Source of the DNA: Diaporthe sp. PMI_573
Lineage: Eukaryota > Ascomycota > Sordariomycetes > Diaporthales > Diaporthaceae
Reading direction: 5' to 3'
DNA length: 64,000 nt
Assembly (NCBI GenBank): GCA_021399435.1
Contig: JAJTUP010000021.1
Coordinates: forward strand, 310,001-374,000
The translations under genes and the position numbers were made by a program. Every line of letters begins with the position of its first letter. Position 1 is the stretch's first letter. Below are positions 46,137 through 55,899 of the stretch, in pieces. The notes below the pieces were generated by a model that saw only the letters and a program-made list of their open reading frames with translations, was not told where the DNA came from and made no database searches.

Positions 46137-47261
46137 ATGAAGGCACTCGCATTTCTTCTGGGCTTTGCTGCCTCGGTTGCTGCTCATGGATATGTCGATA
46201 ATGGAACCATTGGGGGGACATATTACCAGGTAACTATGGACACAAGCGCTGCAGCGTGGCTTCAGGTCGGGAATACTAACACTCTTAGTTCTACCAACGT
46301 GAGTCGGCTCGAACCATACATATTTTCCTGTGGGATTCGAGTCTCTGTAATTAACAATGACAAGCCTACCAGGACCCGTACTACGCGACACCTGTCAGTG
46401 AAACTGCCCTCAGACCCCTGCATCTAATGCCCTACTGACATTTCAACGTGGGCCAGCCTCAAAGAATCTCGCGTGCAATCCAAGGCAACGGCCCTGTGAC
46501 CGATGTCACGCTAATTGATCTCCAATGCGGCGGATATACTGCGGGCGGTGTCGTCGGCAGCCAGCCTGCTCCCCTTCATGCAACAGCCGCTGCGGGCTCG
46601 ACGTCCACACTCTACTGGACACTATGGCCAGATTCGCACGTAGGACCGGTGCTGACATACATGGCGCGGTGCCCGGACGCGGGGTGTCAAAACTATCAAC
46701 CCGGCACGAGGTACGCAGAACTTGATTTGCATTTCCCATTACAGATCTTGTTGTTGAGAATTGGCGTATCAGCTAACTTGCCACAGCGCCGTCTGGTTCA
46801 AGGTCGCTCAGGGGGGACGCACTGGAACCACAAACACGTGGGCCGATGTAAGCACCATTTTCTGCTCAGATGCTACAAATTGGCTATGCTAACCGCCCCG
46901 AAGTCTTCCCTGATGGTTGCTGGCAATGCTGGAGTCAAGTATACTATTCCCTCCTGCCTCAAAGCAGGTTACTACCTTGTGCGCCACGAGATCATTGCCT
47001 TGCACTCGGCATATGCGTACCCCGGCGCACAATTCTACCCAGGTTGCCACCAGCTTAAGGTTACCGGCGGCGGATCGACTACGCCGAGCAACCTGGTTGC
47101 TATCCCTGGTGCCTATAAAGGCAGCGACGCGGGCATCACATACGACGCTTACAAGGGTGAGTCCAAGCAAGCAGATACCGGACTGTTACGGAAACAATCT
47201 CAACTAACGGCCCGCAGCGCAAACTTACACGATCCCCGGCCCAGCTGTCTTCACTTGTTAG
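46137..47261 (+). CDS. AA9 lytic polysaccharide monooxygenase, secreted
   Basis: Seven exons, 46137..46229, 46289..46298, 46365..46393, 46457..46710, 46787..46847, 46904..47156, 47218..47261, 247 aa. AA9 enzymes are copper-dependent and cleave cellulose or hemicellulose oxidatively. The signal peptide is residues 1-16, so mature His1 is H17 (A-A/H-G-Y-V). The copper brace is completed by H105 (P-D-S-H-V-G-P-V) with axial Y194 (A-Q-F-Y). The second-sphere residues H177 and/or H183 (R-H-E-I-I-A-L-H) and Q192 are present. Conserved Cys include C68, C167 and one in the final T-C. There is no CBM1 or C-terminal extension; this is a catalytic-domain-only enzyme. Exon 2 is only 10 nt. The third donor is GTCAGT rather than GTRAGT. 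Every junction restores the family sequence, so I trust the model. It converges with the gene at 47551. Confidence 0.93.
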
Positions 47262-47550
47262 GTGGTCTATTGGGTGCTTGAGAGATCGGAGATCGGATTG
47301 CCTCTACACCTTGCTCTATAGTCCAATGCATGTTTGAGCCCAATTTGTTTGGTCTTCAGTCTCTTGTTACTCGGAAAATTCGAAAACAAATATATCTGCT
47401 CTTCTCCGGGGAGCAGAATATCTTTTATTTTTCTTGCCGGCATGTAATGCCCTCCTTGAAGCTGCCGGGTTTGACCGGCTCGTAGATTCCCCTGCCGGAT
47501 GCTGTAAAGTATACAGGAAATGGTCTCCGGCCGAGTCTGAATTGTCCGAC

Positions 47551-48284
47551 TCAGTCCCCCTTCTCCCGTCGCCTAGCTGTAGCAGAGACCAGTGCTCGGT
47601 CGACAAAGTCCAACCGGTCCTGTCCCCAGAAAAGTTCGTCATCCACCACATAAGTAGGCGTGCCAAAAATACCCCTTCGCTCCGCCTCGGCGAGGTTCTC
47701 TTCCCAGTCCGCTACTATGTCCGCCTTTTGCGGCTCGAGCACCAGCTCGGCGGCTTCTGGGCCTAGCGTGGCTGTTGCAATCTCTTTGAGTGTTGCTAGG
47801 TCCGCAATGTCGCGGTCTTCCGCCCAAAGTGCGCGTTGGACTGCGAAAGAAAATACCGAGACATCGTATCCGGCGTTTTGAAGCGCAATGATGGCTTGCG
47901 CTGCCGTTTCAATGGTTCGGCAAGGGTCTACCTCCATGGTTTTATGTCAGAGACTGGTCACCAGCAGCGTGTCAAGCCAACGGAGTCTGCCAGAGTTAAC
48001 CTACAGTACTTTGGCTTAATATTCAAAGGAATACCAAGGTATTTCCTCCAGCGATTAAGCTCAACCTCGTGGTATTGTTGTCGGCTGTCAGGTCGAGTTC
48101 TGAGCGGAATACCACCATTCGCCTGGATAACACGGATTGGCCTATGGATGAGCTTCGAACCACGCTGCTTTGCGATGTCTACAATGCGTTCTGCACCCAG
48201 ATAGGCCCAAGGGGAAGAGACCCCGTAAAACGCCGAGAGCGTGACTTCTGACTGCGCCATTTCTTCCGTTGGGCACATCAGCAT
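47551..48284 (-). CDS. DsbA-family oxidoreductase, HCCA isomerase/GST-kappa-like
   Basis: Two exons, complement(47551..47927, 48005..48284), 218 aa; the 77-bp intron is GTAGGT...GGTAG, phase 1. The family (2-hydroxychromene-2-carboxylate isomerase and kappa-class glutathione transferase) has a thioredoxin fold with an inserted helical domain and uses glutathione. Visible are the N-terminal strand with F-Y-G-V-S-S-P-W-A-Y-L-G (the serine of S-S-P-W is the usual catalytic position), the K-P-K-Y-Y-P junction, and the C-terminal G-I-F-G-T-P-T-Y-V-V-D-D-E-L-F-W-G thioredoxin half with its cis-Pro. The first ATG is at 48284, with others at 48278 and 48260; the one at 48260 gives the family-typical M-A-Q-S start (210 aa). 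The substrate is unknown; a link to aromatic degradation or to the metabolite genes further right is only a guess. Confidence 0.86.
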
Positions 48285-48774
48285 AAACAACTTTACGGGG
48301 TAGACGGGGACGGCTGTGTGGTCAGGGGGAAAAGCGAAATCGGCAATCCGGGATGGGTTAAGTACGTTGTATCATGGCTGAGATCTTGGGAGGAGATGGT
48401 GGACTCCGTAAGGGAAAAGCCACGGCAATTCCTGCTGGACGAGTCAACGCTGTACAAGGTCCGATACCGGGGACTTTGCCTAATGTTCTTATTGCGTGCT
48501 TGCCCGAGTGATTAGTGAATCGAAGCTCAAGACTGCAGTTGTCGCCAAATCGAAGACTGTGCTATAGATAAGTCACCTGGGTCCATAATCATCTGCTACG
48601 AAGCCTGTCATACGACTTGAAACAAGGCTACAGATGAAATGACTTCACAACCCATCTGATCAAGGGAAAAGGGGTGTCATTTTGATTCTAAAAGTCTAAT
48701 TTGTCTATAGAGATGTGAAATTTCAACATTTGAATTTGAAAAGCAAGCGTGGTAAAGATTGACGTGATGACGCA

Positions 48775-48978
48775 CTAGTTCCGCCATGTAACACGAGCGA
48801 TGATCCCCTCCTGGCGCGCGAAGAAGGTGTTCCTCGTGTGCCACTGCGTCTTGTTGGGGTCCTAAAACTCGAGCTTGAAATAGCGGATGATGAGCGGGCT
48901 CAGCTTGTGCAGCTGGATGATTATGCTGGTAATTCCCAGTGTTCCTGAGATGCTGCACGTGACTACCTCTATATTCAT
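48775..48978 (-). pseudogene. Broken coding remnant with in-frame TAG
   Basis: A 68-codon frame (ATG at 48978) reads as convincing protein, including K-L-S-P-L-I-I-R-Y-F-K-L-E-F, then one TAG (48862-48864), then D-P-N-K-T-Q-W-H-T-R-N and a stretch ending V-T-W-R-N before a normal stop. Coding character continues across the stop in the same frame, and a single G-to-A change (TGG to TAG) would account for it, which is the direction RIP causes on the opposite strand. The TAG could also be a 3' splice site with the exon starting at D-P-N-K. I do not recognise the family. Confidence 0.4.
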
Positions 48979-49519
48979 CCCTCGAGTTGACCTGCCCCTG
49001 AGTCTGGAATAGTTGTGAGGTCAGAGCTTGACTGTGCTTACGGTGAGAGGGCGTGAACCTAAGAAGAGCTTTCCTGAGGGAGGCTTAGCTCGGTTAAACT
49101 TGCCCGGCGCACAAAGACAACCTGTATCGGGACATGCCAGCAGCCCGGATCCTGAGACCATTCGACCAGACTACAGGCTAGATAACCAAGCCGAGGATCA
49201 AGTCAGCCCATATGCGTTACTCAGAATGATTGTGATAATATCTGTGATGCTGTCGGCGTTGCTGCTTTCGTGGTTGGTTTGTCAGCCGTGCCGCACTGGC
49301 AGCCTCGTAGGTCCCAACCGGTACCTGGTCGCCGAGCCCCTTCCCAACTGCCGGACAGTGATTAGGTAGTTGTACGTACTGTTTTTGCGCTGCCACACCG
49401 GGGTCACATTTAAGGCTGGCATAATTCCCTGAGGGGGTTGGAAAGTAGAACAACGCAAATGATTATTTCGTGCCAGCGTGTTACCTGAGATACTGGTATG
49501 TGGCGCCTTGTCTTCGCGT

Positions 49520-49790
49520 AGTGACTGGTCTGGGTGAGGATGGTTGACTGGTCACCTGGCTGGAGAAAAAGATGTTGGTACTAGTCACGAAACCGTACCT
49601 GGTCCCAACACGAGAGCGATGACCCGAGGCTGCCCCAGCCGGCCGCTGACTAGAGGGGAGTGACTAGTCCCAACAGGACAGCCATGACTGGTCAGCAGGT
49701 GGCTGCGGCAGCCTTAGGGGGGATGTGACTGGTACCAACTCCAACAGCGATAACTGGTGCAGGGGTGTGACTGGTACCATTTGCCAATCG
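49520..49790 (+). repeat. Imperfect 65-bp-period repeats built on ACTGGT
   Basis: Similar segments (GGTCCCAACxxGAxAGC followed by ATGACTGGT-like sequence) recur with their GGTCC/GGTAC cores near 49603, 49668 and 49733, spaced 65 bp. Further ACTGGT/ACTAGT hexamers flank them on both sides. No coding capacity. Confidence 0.55.
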
Positions 49791-50062
49791 CTCGACTACA
49801 ATGAGCATAGACTCCCAGTACCAGACGAAGCAATTCGTAGATTGGAATAAAGTTTCGAGGCGAATAAGGATAAAGACCCTCGGATCACGGGTAAACAAGG
49901 CGTTGTGGACATGGTCTTAGACAAAAAGCACCAGAGATGGTACTATAAGGACAAGCAGGGTTAGCTGGTGTGGGTCACTTGGAAACTTGACTGATCTATG
50001 AAAACCACGGACAGCTGAAATGGGGGAATCTGAAAGACTGAACGAGCACTGCATACTATACT

Positions 50063-50092
50063 ACGGGCTCTGCTCGGGTGTCCGCTACGCGG
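50063..50092 (-). repeat. Dispersed repeat relic, copy B (inverted)
   Basis: Reverse complement matches 45211-45240 at 27 of 30 positions, with transitions only. Flanking similarity is weak, so only a fragment of an older element remains. Confidence 0.55.
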
Positions 50093-50551
50093 TCATGGTA
50101 TCCATCCCACGTAGCCTACTATGGGACAACCTCCTATTGGCATAGAAGCTTGAGGGCCTCTGCCAAGCACCACACATTGATGGTGTTACGACAGTGACTG
50201 AGTAAATATGTGCCAAAATCCCCCATGGTGTAGCGCAGGTGAGTAACTAACGGATGGCGTGGTGATATTAGCCTCTATAGGTGAAAACGGTGCTACGCAG
50301 GCGTCATACGCAAAAGAGCGTTGCTGCCACTATATACTATATTGCGGCAAGCCTCAGTAGGTATTTCCTTGTCACCGCCTAATAGGAAAACCGTCAAATC
50401 AGGGGTTGTGTGGCAGCAGATGCGACAATATCAATGACTACTCACAGACTGACATTTTATATCACTGGCAAGGAAATGCTGCCGCAGGAAATTGAATACG
50501 GGTAATTTTTGGGTTTTCCTTAGGGGCGGGGGGTGTTAACATTCTCCGGAC

Positions 50552-50561
50552 TACCTAGGTA
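50552..50561. repeat. TACCTAGGTA palindrome, copy 3
   Basis: Perfect copy just 3' of the methyltransferase stop codon, followed directly by a second partial unit (ACCTAAGTAGG). Confidence 0.7.
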
Positions 50562-50578
50562 CCTAAGTAGGCAAGATA

Positions 50579-51579
50579 TCAAAGCCTCTCAACTTCAAAT
50601 ACAAGTCGGCGAGCTCTGTCAGACCCATGTTTCTGGCTGGCAGTGGGTATAGCAAGCCCATTGTCCAGAGAAACTCGGCAGCTAAAGTTCAACCCCGTCC
50701 TCTTCCCAATACTGCTCCACATATCCCTGAAAGTGCTGTCGCTGTGCATGAAGTTTTGTGCTGTTGCTGGAGTGCCTTCTACATCACCAACTGCAGTACC
50801 AACGATCAGGCAACCTGGTTCAGGCTTGAGAAGAGATACACAATTCTCAAGAAACACCTGCTGCTTCTCCAAGTTGAAAACATGGAGAATCATACCGAGG
50901 TGGATGAAGTCCATCTTTCCCTTCAGTGCAGCAAGTGAGCTTTTATCAGACAGATTCAGAGCATCTGCTTGAAAGAGGTGAGAACTGAGATCCTGGTCCT
51001 TGAACAACTCATAACTGAGATCGATGAAAGCTGCCCACAGCTCAGCCCCATAAAGATTTTCCGGAGGTGCTCCATCTGCAACAAGCTTCCGAAGGTCCTG
51101 ACCCAGACAACAGCCGATATCAAGATATTGGGCCCCTTGCTTGAGACGATTAAGCATTGACTGGTAGGCAGGTAGCTTGTACAGACTCAGTGTGAGGAAT
51201 TTGAACTGCCCAACACATGGGAAGGGGAAGATATCCCACGCTTTGTCTCTCTACACAGGATTAGCCGATGTACTCCTACTATACAAACAACAGTGAATTA
51301 AGACTTCGGGAAGGATCGGAGACTAGTGGAATAAGAGAAAGTATAGCTTCAAGTCAGATCATAGATTATAGTGGTCTTCCTTACAATAGTACACACATGG
51401 GCATCCACCTCCGATGGTTGTATCCTGGAATAACCCTCTAGGAGTTGGCGTATATCGGTAGGGGTTCCAGAGAAAGTTTGGTTATACCATCCAACGCTTT
51501 TGTCCTTAGATCCAATCCTTTTGGCATCAGAATAGAATTCTTTCGCATTTGGGAGGGTTGTTGAATTTGCCTGAGCCAT
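50579..51579 (-). CDS. SAM-dependent methyltransferase, AusD-like
   Basis: Two exons, complement(50579..51250, 51385..51579), 288 aa; the 134-bp intron is GTAAGG...TGTAG, phase 0. Joining the exons restores the family sequence H-V-C-T-I-R-D-K-A-W-D-I-F-P-F-P-C-V-G. It is a class I Rossmann methyltransferase; motif I is Y-L-D-I-G-C-C-L-G-Q (107-116), followed by L-R-K-L-V-A-D-G-A and the acidic G-A-E-L segment. Length and the F-P-x-P-C-x-G-x-F-x-F-L region match the fungal meroterpenoid carboxyl methyltransferases around AusD and Trt5 (from memory), which form methyl esters. The ATG at 51579 is the first; the open frame extends upstream with a GTG. It is the leftmost gene of the putative tailoring cluster and transcribed with its right neighbour. 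Substrate unknown. Confidence 0.87.
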
Positions 51580-52288
51580 CGTCTGAGAATTGGCGGTTTC
51601 AATGTAATTCTGTGCCACGAGCGCAGCTTCGTTGATGCAGATTTCGTGCTATATATAAGGTTGAATGAGAATGTACTTCTGGTCCAAATGTAATTATGCT
51701 GCAACTTGTGTGTCTGGTTGATTCTCCAGTGGTAGTATGGTCCGAGTCCTCTGACTGTGCTCTGCTGAGTGAACAGTTACCTTTGGGTCTAAATTGCTCA
51801 GAGATGTACTTGGGGTTTCAGTGGGGTACAGGCCCTGAGGAACATGCCAGAGGCAAAAGGACTCTTGTCTGGCGGCGTGCAGGCTTGTGTTGCTTAGGCT
51901 ATCCAATCTCTGAATTCCACTGGTCCTGATAATTTCGTAGGGGGGCAAGGCAACATCATGACAAAAACAATATGCAAGCAAAAAAGACCAGTGTAATCGC
52001 AAGTGGGTACGGATAGGCCGGGATTGTTACCGAGCAAGGTAAGGTGTTCTGGCTTGGGCAGGTGGTATGAAACCTAAATCACACGCTAGATCCTCTTATG
52101 CAACTGTAACCCACTGTGTCAGCCGATCCTACAGAACGGCCGGACAGTGGGGGACCGTTACATTCTGGCAGTTCAGCCGGGGACCCTGCTCAAAACGCAG
52201 TCCGTATGCCGGGCAACCAAGTTGATTTGACCCGAGGAGTATGCTATGTACACAGTGTGCGACATGAATGCAACATTTTAGGGCTCCC
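51580..52288. other. Methyltransferase promoter region
   Basis: About 0.7 kb. An open minus-strand frame at 51694-52002 begins with a TTG codon and a signal-like hydrophobic stretch but has no ATG or domain, so it is not called. Confidence 0.45.
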
Positions 52289-53431
52289 TCATAACCAAAT
52301 CTGGACCACCTGCCCACCAGTGACCGGAGTTGCTGCAAAGTTCCCTCCCGTTGACACGTAGATTGACAAGCCGTCATTTGCCAGAGCCACCGATGTTGGC
52401 TCATGAAGGATCGAAGAATTGGAATCACCACCGTAAAACAGGCTTTGCACTCCGCCGGGGGTAATTTTGACGACCGAGTAGGAGTGTACAGCTACGTACG
52501 CATTTCCCGCAAAGTCAAAGGTGAAGTCGTCGTAGATATCATCTGCGCTGGTGGCTCTGGCAATGACTTCGACAGCGCCCAGCTGGTTTCCCAGCTTGTC
52601 GATGCGGAAACGTGCAAATGTCCCCTGGTTCGAGTTGGTGAAGTACACATAGCCGCCATGGACCCTGAGGCCGTTGATGCCGACAGCCAAACCAGTGGAG
52701 CTTCCAGGCGTCAGAGCGTCTGATTCGACTGCCACGGTGACTTTCTTAGTACGTGTGTCGATGCGCAAGATTCGGCCCCCGATCGAATCGGCGCTTAGCA
52801 GGACATGTGGGCACTGCGGCAAAGCAGCCAATCCGTTCAGAGTGGGCGCATCCGGGACAGCAATAGAGTCGACGACGGAGTTTGATTGCAGTGACACAAT
52901 GTAGATGTGCATGCTGCCCTTCTCGAAAGCAAATGAGGTGTGCACACCGCCAGTGACCGCATACCGATCTGTCCCGAGAGGTGCCATGCCTGTCACGCCG
53001 GAAGTTCCATTGAAACTCGGCAGGTTGGCTACTTGGATGGCACTCGGCTGCTGGACGCTGGGGTCGAGGACGTACAGCAGCCCCGACGAGTCCAACGTGC
53101 TGAGCAGGATTCTTCCATCTCGCAAAACCTGCAGGTTTTCAATAAAGATGTTACTGAAAGCGAAGATCTGCTTCGCCAATGCGGTGATGAGCATGTCGAA
53201 AAGAGGTCGAGCAGCGTCGTATCTGTGAGACTGCAGCAGTGTTGTCGCACCGGACGTACTGGGATGGACGGTGGCGGGTGTGGAGGGGGCGGCAGCAGGG
53301 GCAGTGCTGGCAGGGATGGTGTAATCCGAGGAATGCAGGGTGATCTTCTGAACGGAGTTGGAAAATGGGCGGTTAAACGCAGAGAGGTCTTTATGTAGCA
53401 AATCACCTGTGGTCGATCGGAACCAACACAT
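52289..53431 (-). CDS. SMP-30/gluconolactonase-like beta-propeller protein
   Basis: Single open frame, 380 aa from the first ATG at 53431. From about residue 88 the sequence follows the fungal six-bladed propeller pattern: F-I-E-N-L-Q-V-L-R-D-G-R-I-L-L-S-T near the first blade, then L-Y-V-L-D-P, G-V-T-G-M, G-L-A-A-L-P and a late P-T-S-V-A-L-A-N-D-G. The E-N and N-G acid/amide positions that bind metal in SMP-30 are partly present. The first 80 residues are low complexity (Ser/Thr/Ala/Pro) and unlike the family, so the true start could be M80 (53194) or an upstream exon with a signal peptide. Some members of this fold act as hetero-Diels-Alderases in tropolonic sesquiterpenoid pathways (EupF, AsR5; from memory), which makes it a candidate pericyclase or lactone-processing enzyme here. 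Both are inference. Confidence 0.78.
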   Translation of the reverse strand: MCWFRSTTGDLLHKDLSAFNRPFSNSVQKITLHSSDYTIPASTAPAAAPSTPATVHPSTSGATTLLQSHRYDAARPLFDMLITALAKQIFAFSNIFIENLQVLRDGRILLSTLDSSGLLYVLDPSVQQPSAIQVANLPSFNGTSGVTGMAPLGTDRYAVTGGVHTSFAFEKGSMHIYIVSLQSNSVVDSIAVPDAPTLNGLAALPQCPHVLLSADSIGGRILRIDTRTKKVTVAVESDALTPGSSTGLAVGINGLRVHGGYVYFTNSNQGTFARFRIDKLGNQLGAVEVIARATSADDIYDDFTFDFAGNAYVAVHSYSVVKITPGGVQSLFYGGDSNSSILHEPTSVALANDGLSIYVSTGGNFAATPVTGGQVVQIWL

Positions 53432-54486
53432 GGACGATAAGTGGCTGAACAGCCAGAGCGTCTAGGACCAACCGTCACCAATATTGACGATATCCTAGTC
53501 GCTTCTTTCCTCATACGGCCTATATTGCCATGTGGCGTGGCATCATGTCGTGAAAGGTGTTCCTCCAGATCCTCTGGTTGCACCGATGAAGGAACCTGCA
53601 TGGCATGCGGGCTGAGATTCAAGCTGTGTCTGCATCAGGATTGCTACATCCCTAAGGTCTAGAGGCAATGGTTCCTGAGCCTTCAGATGCACAATCCATA
53701 GCGCGCAATGTGGACTTCGTGGCTGGCATGGATATCTCGTTCACGTGGTAGGATCCAGACTGAAAGTGATTGATCACTGCTTGACTCGCAATGCTGCCAG
53801 TTCTCCCATCCTGCCAGATGTTGGAGGCGGGGACGGAGCTGACCTCGTCGGCCCCGAGAATACGACACTGGGGACGTGCTTGTACACCGTACCAATGTTC
53901 CACCGTTGTGCCAGTCGCCCGGAGTATCCATTATCGTGGCTCCACGTGCTCCAGCCCACGTTTCTGTTACCAAACTGCGGGTGCAGGCGATTCACGGATC
54001 CATGTGTGGCGGCGCTTTTACTTTTTCCTGCACGTTCACTTTCAAAAGTTTTGAAATCATCAGGGGCTCAACCCGGGCCGGGTGACATTGAAATGCAGTA
54101 TCTGCAAGGCAACAGAAAAAGAGGGGAAAAAGATAACACTGGCAGTAGTCAGGATGAAAGAGAAAGACGTGGTTTCCTTTGATTCAGGCATACATTGGAG
54201 ACAATCTTCTTCTCCTGTGACTACGGACTGTCGATCTTTCTTTGTATCTACTGGATGATAAAGATTTTGGTTCTCGTGGGCATATCTAACTATGATTCCC
54301 TATGACTGTCGCACGACTTATGTCCCAATGACGCGCACTCAGCGTCGTAGAGCACTCCTCATCCATATACCTGCCACATGGATTCCAGGTAAATACAAGC
54401 CTAATTGGTATTGCATTAATTACACTAAGCGTCTTCGACAACACACTTCAACGAATAAAGGGATCAGAAGATTTCCGTCCTACACA
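53432..54486. other. Intergenic region with an unassigned short frame
   Basis: About 1 kb. A minus-strand frame at 53652-53903 (83 codons, begins GTG) has regular C-ending codons in its first half and reads like protein, and adjacent frames to its right also look partly coding. This could be a decayed or spliced small gene, but no family is recognisable and I cannot build a model. Confidence 0.4.
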
Positions 54487-55899
54487 TCAATATCTGGGAT
54501 CCTGCTGGTATCCATACACTTGCGTATGGCCATCACCCTGCTGAAAGCCTGGATTGTAAGACTCATGCCAGACTGTCTGGGGCACTTGATGTGTGACGGC
54601 CACACCTCGTGTCACGCCGATAGCGCCCCTTGGAATAGCAGGAGCGGTGCTCCCTTGCGAATCATCGCTCACGCGGCTGTGAGAGAAGACTGTGTTTTCG
54701 CCAGCGCCCGTATGCATGGGAGTCCATGTCTGATGCTGTTGGTTTTGCGCAACAGCACTCATGGAATAGGCTTCTGCTGATTTGGTGTGATACATCGAAT
54801 GAGACTGCTGGGTGGTTTGCTCCTTGCTCTCAAGGTCTGACTTGCCAGTAGACTTCCGCGTGCTGAAGAGGCTGAGCAGAGACGCGTAGGAGCGGTTCTG
54901 GAAGATGTATGTGCCGAGCTGGCCAATTGCAGGTGCGCACAGAGCGACGATGGCCACGGGAGCTTCCAAGAAGGATATCAAAATGAGGGGGATGGTGCGC
55001 CCTACCAAATCGTGTCAGAAAACTCTCGTTATTTCTGTGGGGTGTCCAGGTCAAGGGGGAGTGGTTAAGTTGCTTACAGTATGGATCCGCAGCCATTTCT
55101 ACGCTCATCAGCAGCGGGTCTCGAATGATCATTATGAATCGAGCAAAAGACAGGAAGGCCGAGCTGTGATTTGAGATTGAACGTCAGCGTAGGGTTCAAC
55201 ACCCCTCTGGTGGGGCTTGAGGATGGGAACAAGTACTTACCAGTACCCCAACAGAAACACGAATGTGACCGATATCTTCTTGCGTCTTGTCATTTGCAGC
55301 CGCCAAATTGTTGGCATCGGAGTCAGAAGTATCGCCAAGTCAATGAATGCGTTGATGAATGCAGAAGCCAGATACCATGGCATGCGGTCGAAACAGTAAC
55401 CCGGCCCAAACGGGTCCAGAGTCTTGCTGACGGGAGTGCAGTTGAACCAAGGAATGATGACCGTGCAAACCATCCACGCGGTCACGGCGATACCCAATGC
55501 CCACAGGATCCTCCGAAGGGTCCTCGACTGCTTGAATATGCGGGCATACAGGAAAAGAGCGCTCAGCTTGATCAGCCAGATGCAAATGGCATAGAGCGTG
55601 ATCGAAGCGTGGCTCATGTAGTTGCCCGGCAAGACAGCGGAGAAGGCCACATTTTCGATGTGTTGGCCCAAGCCGAAACTGGTCCAGGCCAGGCCAAGGG
55701 CTTGGAAAGCATGAGAGAAAATAGTAGTCGTAAGAATGAGCCAGTCGTCCCACCAGAAATTCAGCGTCCCAGTCACGGCACGGGACCAGAACCGCAGAGT
55801 CACCGCGATGGTCGAGATTGTGATACCGACAGTGGCGACGGCGATGATGTCCGGCACGCGATCGTCCGTGCGCATGGGAAGGGCACTAGGCACGCTCAT
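54487..55899 (-). CDS. Rhodopsin-domain (Pth11-like) seven-helix membrane protein
   Basis: Three exons, complement(54487..55001, 55078..55163, 55241..55899), 419 aa; introns of 76 and 77 bp, both in phase (GYC/S and P-Y-W junctions). Start chosen at the ATG M-S-V-P-S-A-L-P (55899); the frame is open 130 codons further upstream but without family character. Seven hydrophobic helices are visible, beginning I-I-A-V-A-T-V-G-I and ending near P-A-I-G-Q-L-G. Family marks include W-W-D-D-W-L in the first loop, a conserved Cys pair (F-N-C-T-P and Y-C-F-D), and Y-W-R-T-I-P-L before helix 7. The tail (about 285-419) is Ser/Gln/Tyr-rich and cytoplasmic. There is no CFEM domain. Such proteins are numerous in Pezizomycotina and sit in many metabolite clusters; some sense surface cues. 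Role here unknown. Confidence 0.88.

Larger units (their letters stand above)
48285..50578. other. Relic-rich, gene-poor interval
   Basis: About 2.3 kb with no intact gene. It contains a broken minus-strand frame (48775-48978), 65-bp-period imperfect repeats (49520-49790), the inverted partner of a dispersed repeat (50063-50092) and a TACCTAGGTA palindrome (50552-50561). It marks the boundary between the LPMO/HCCA pair and the putative metabolite cluster. Confidence 0.55.

Noticed and set aside
51694..52002. Possible small secreted protein
   Set aside because: Begins with TTG rather than ATG, and the signal-like start is followed by sequence with no Cys pattern or domain.
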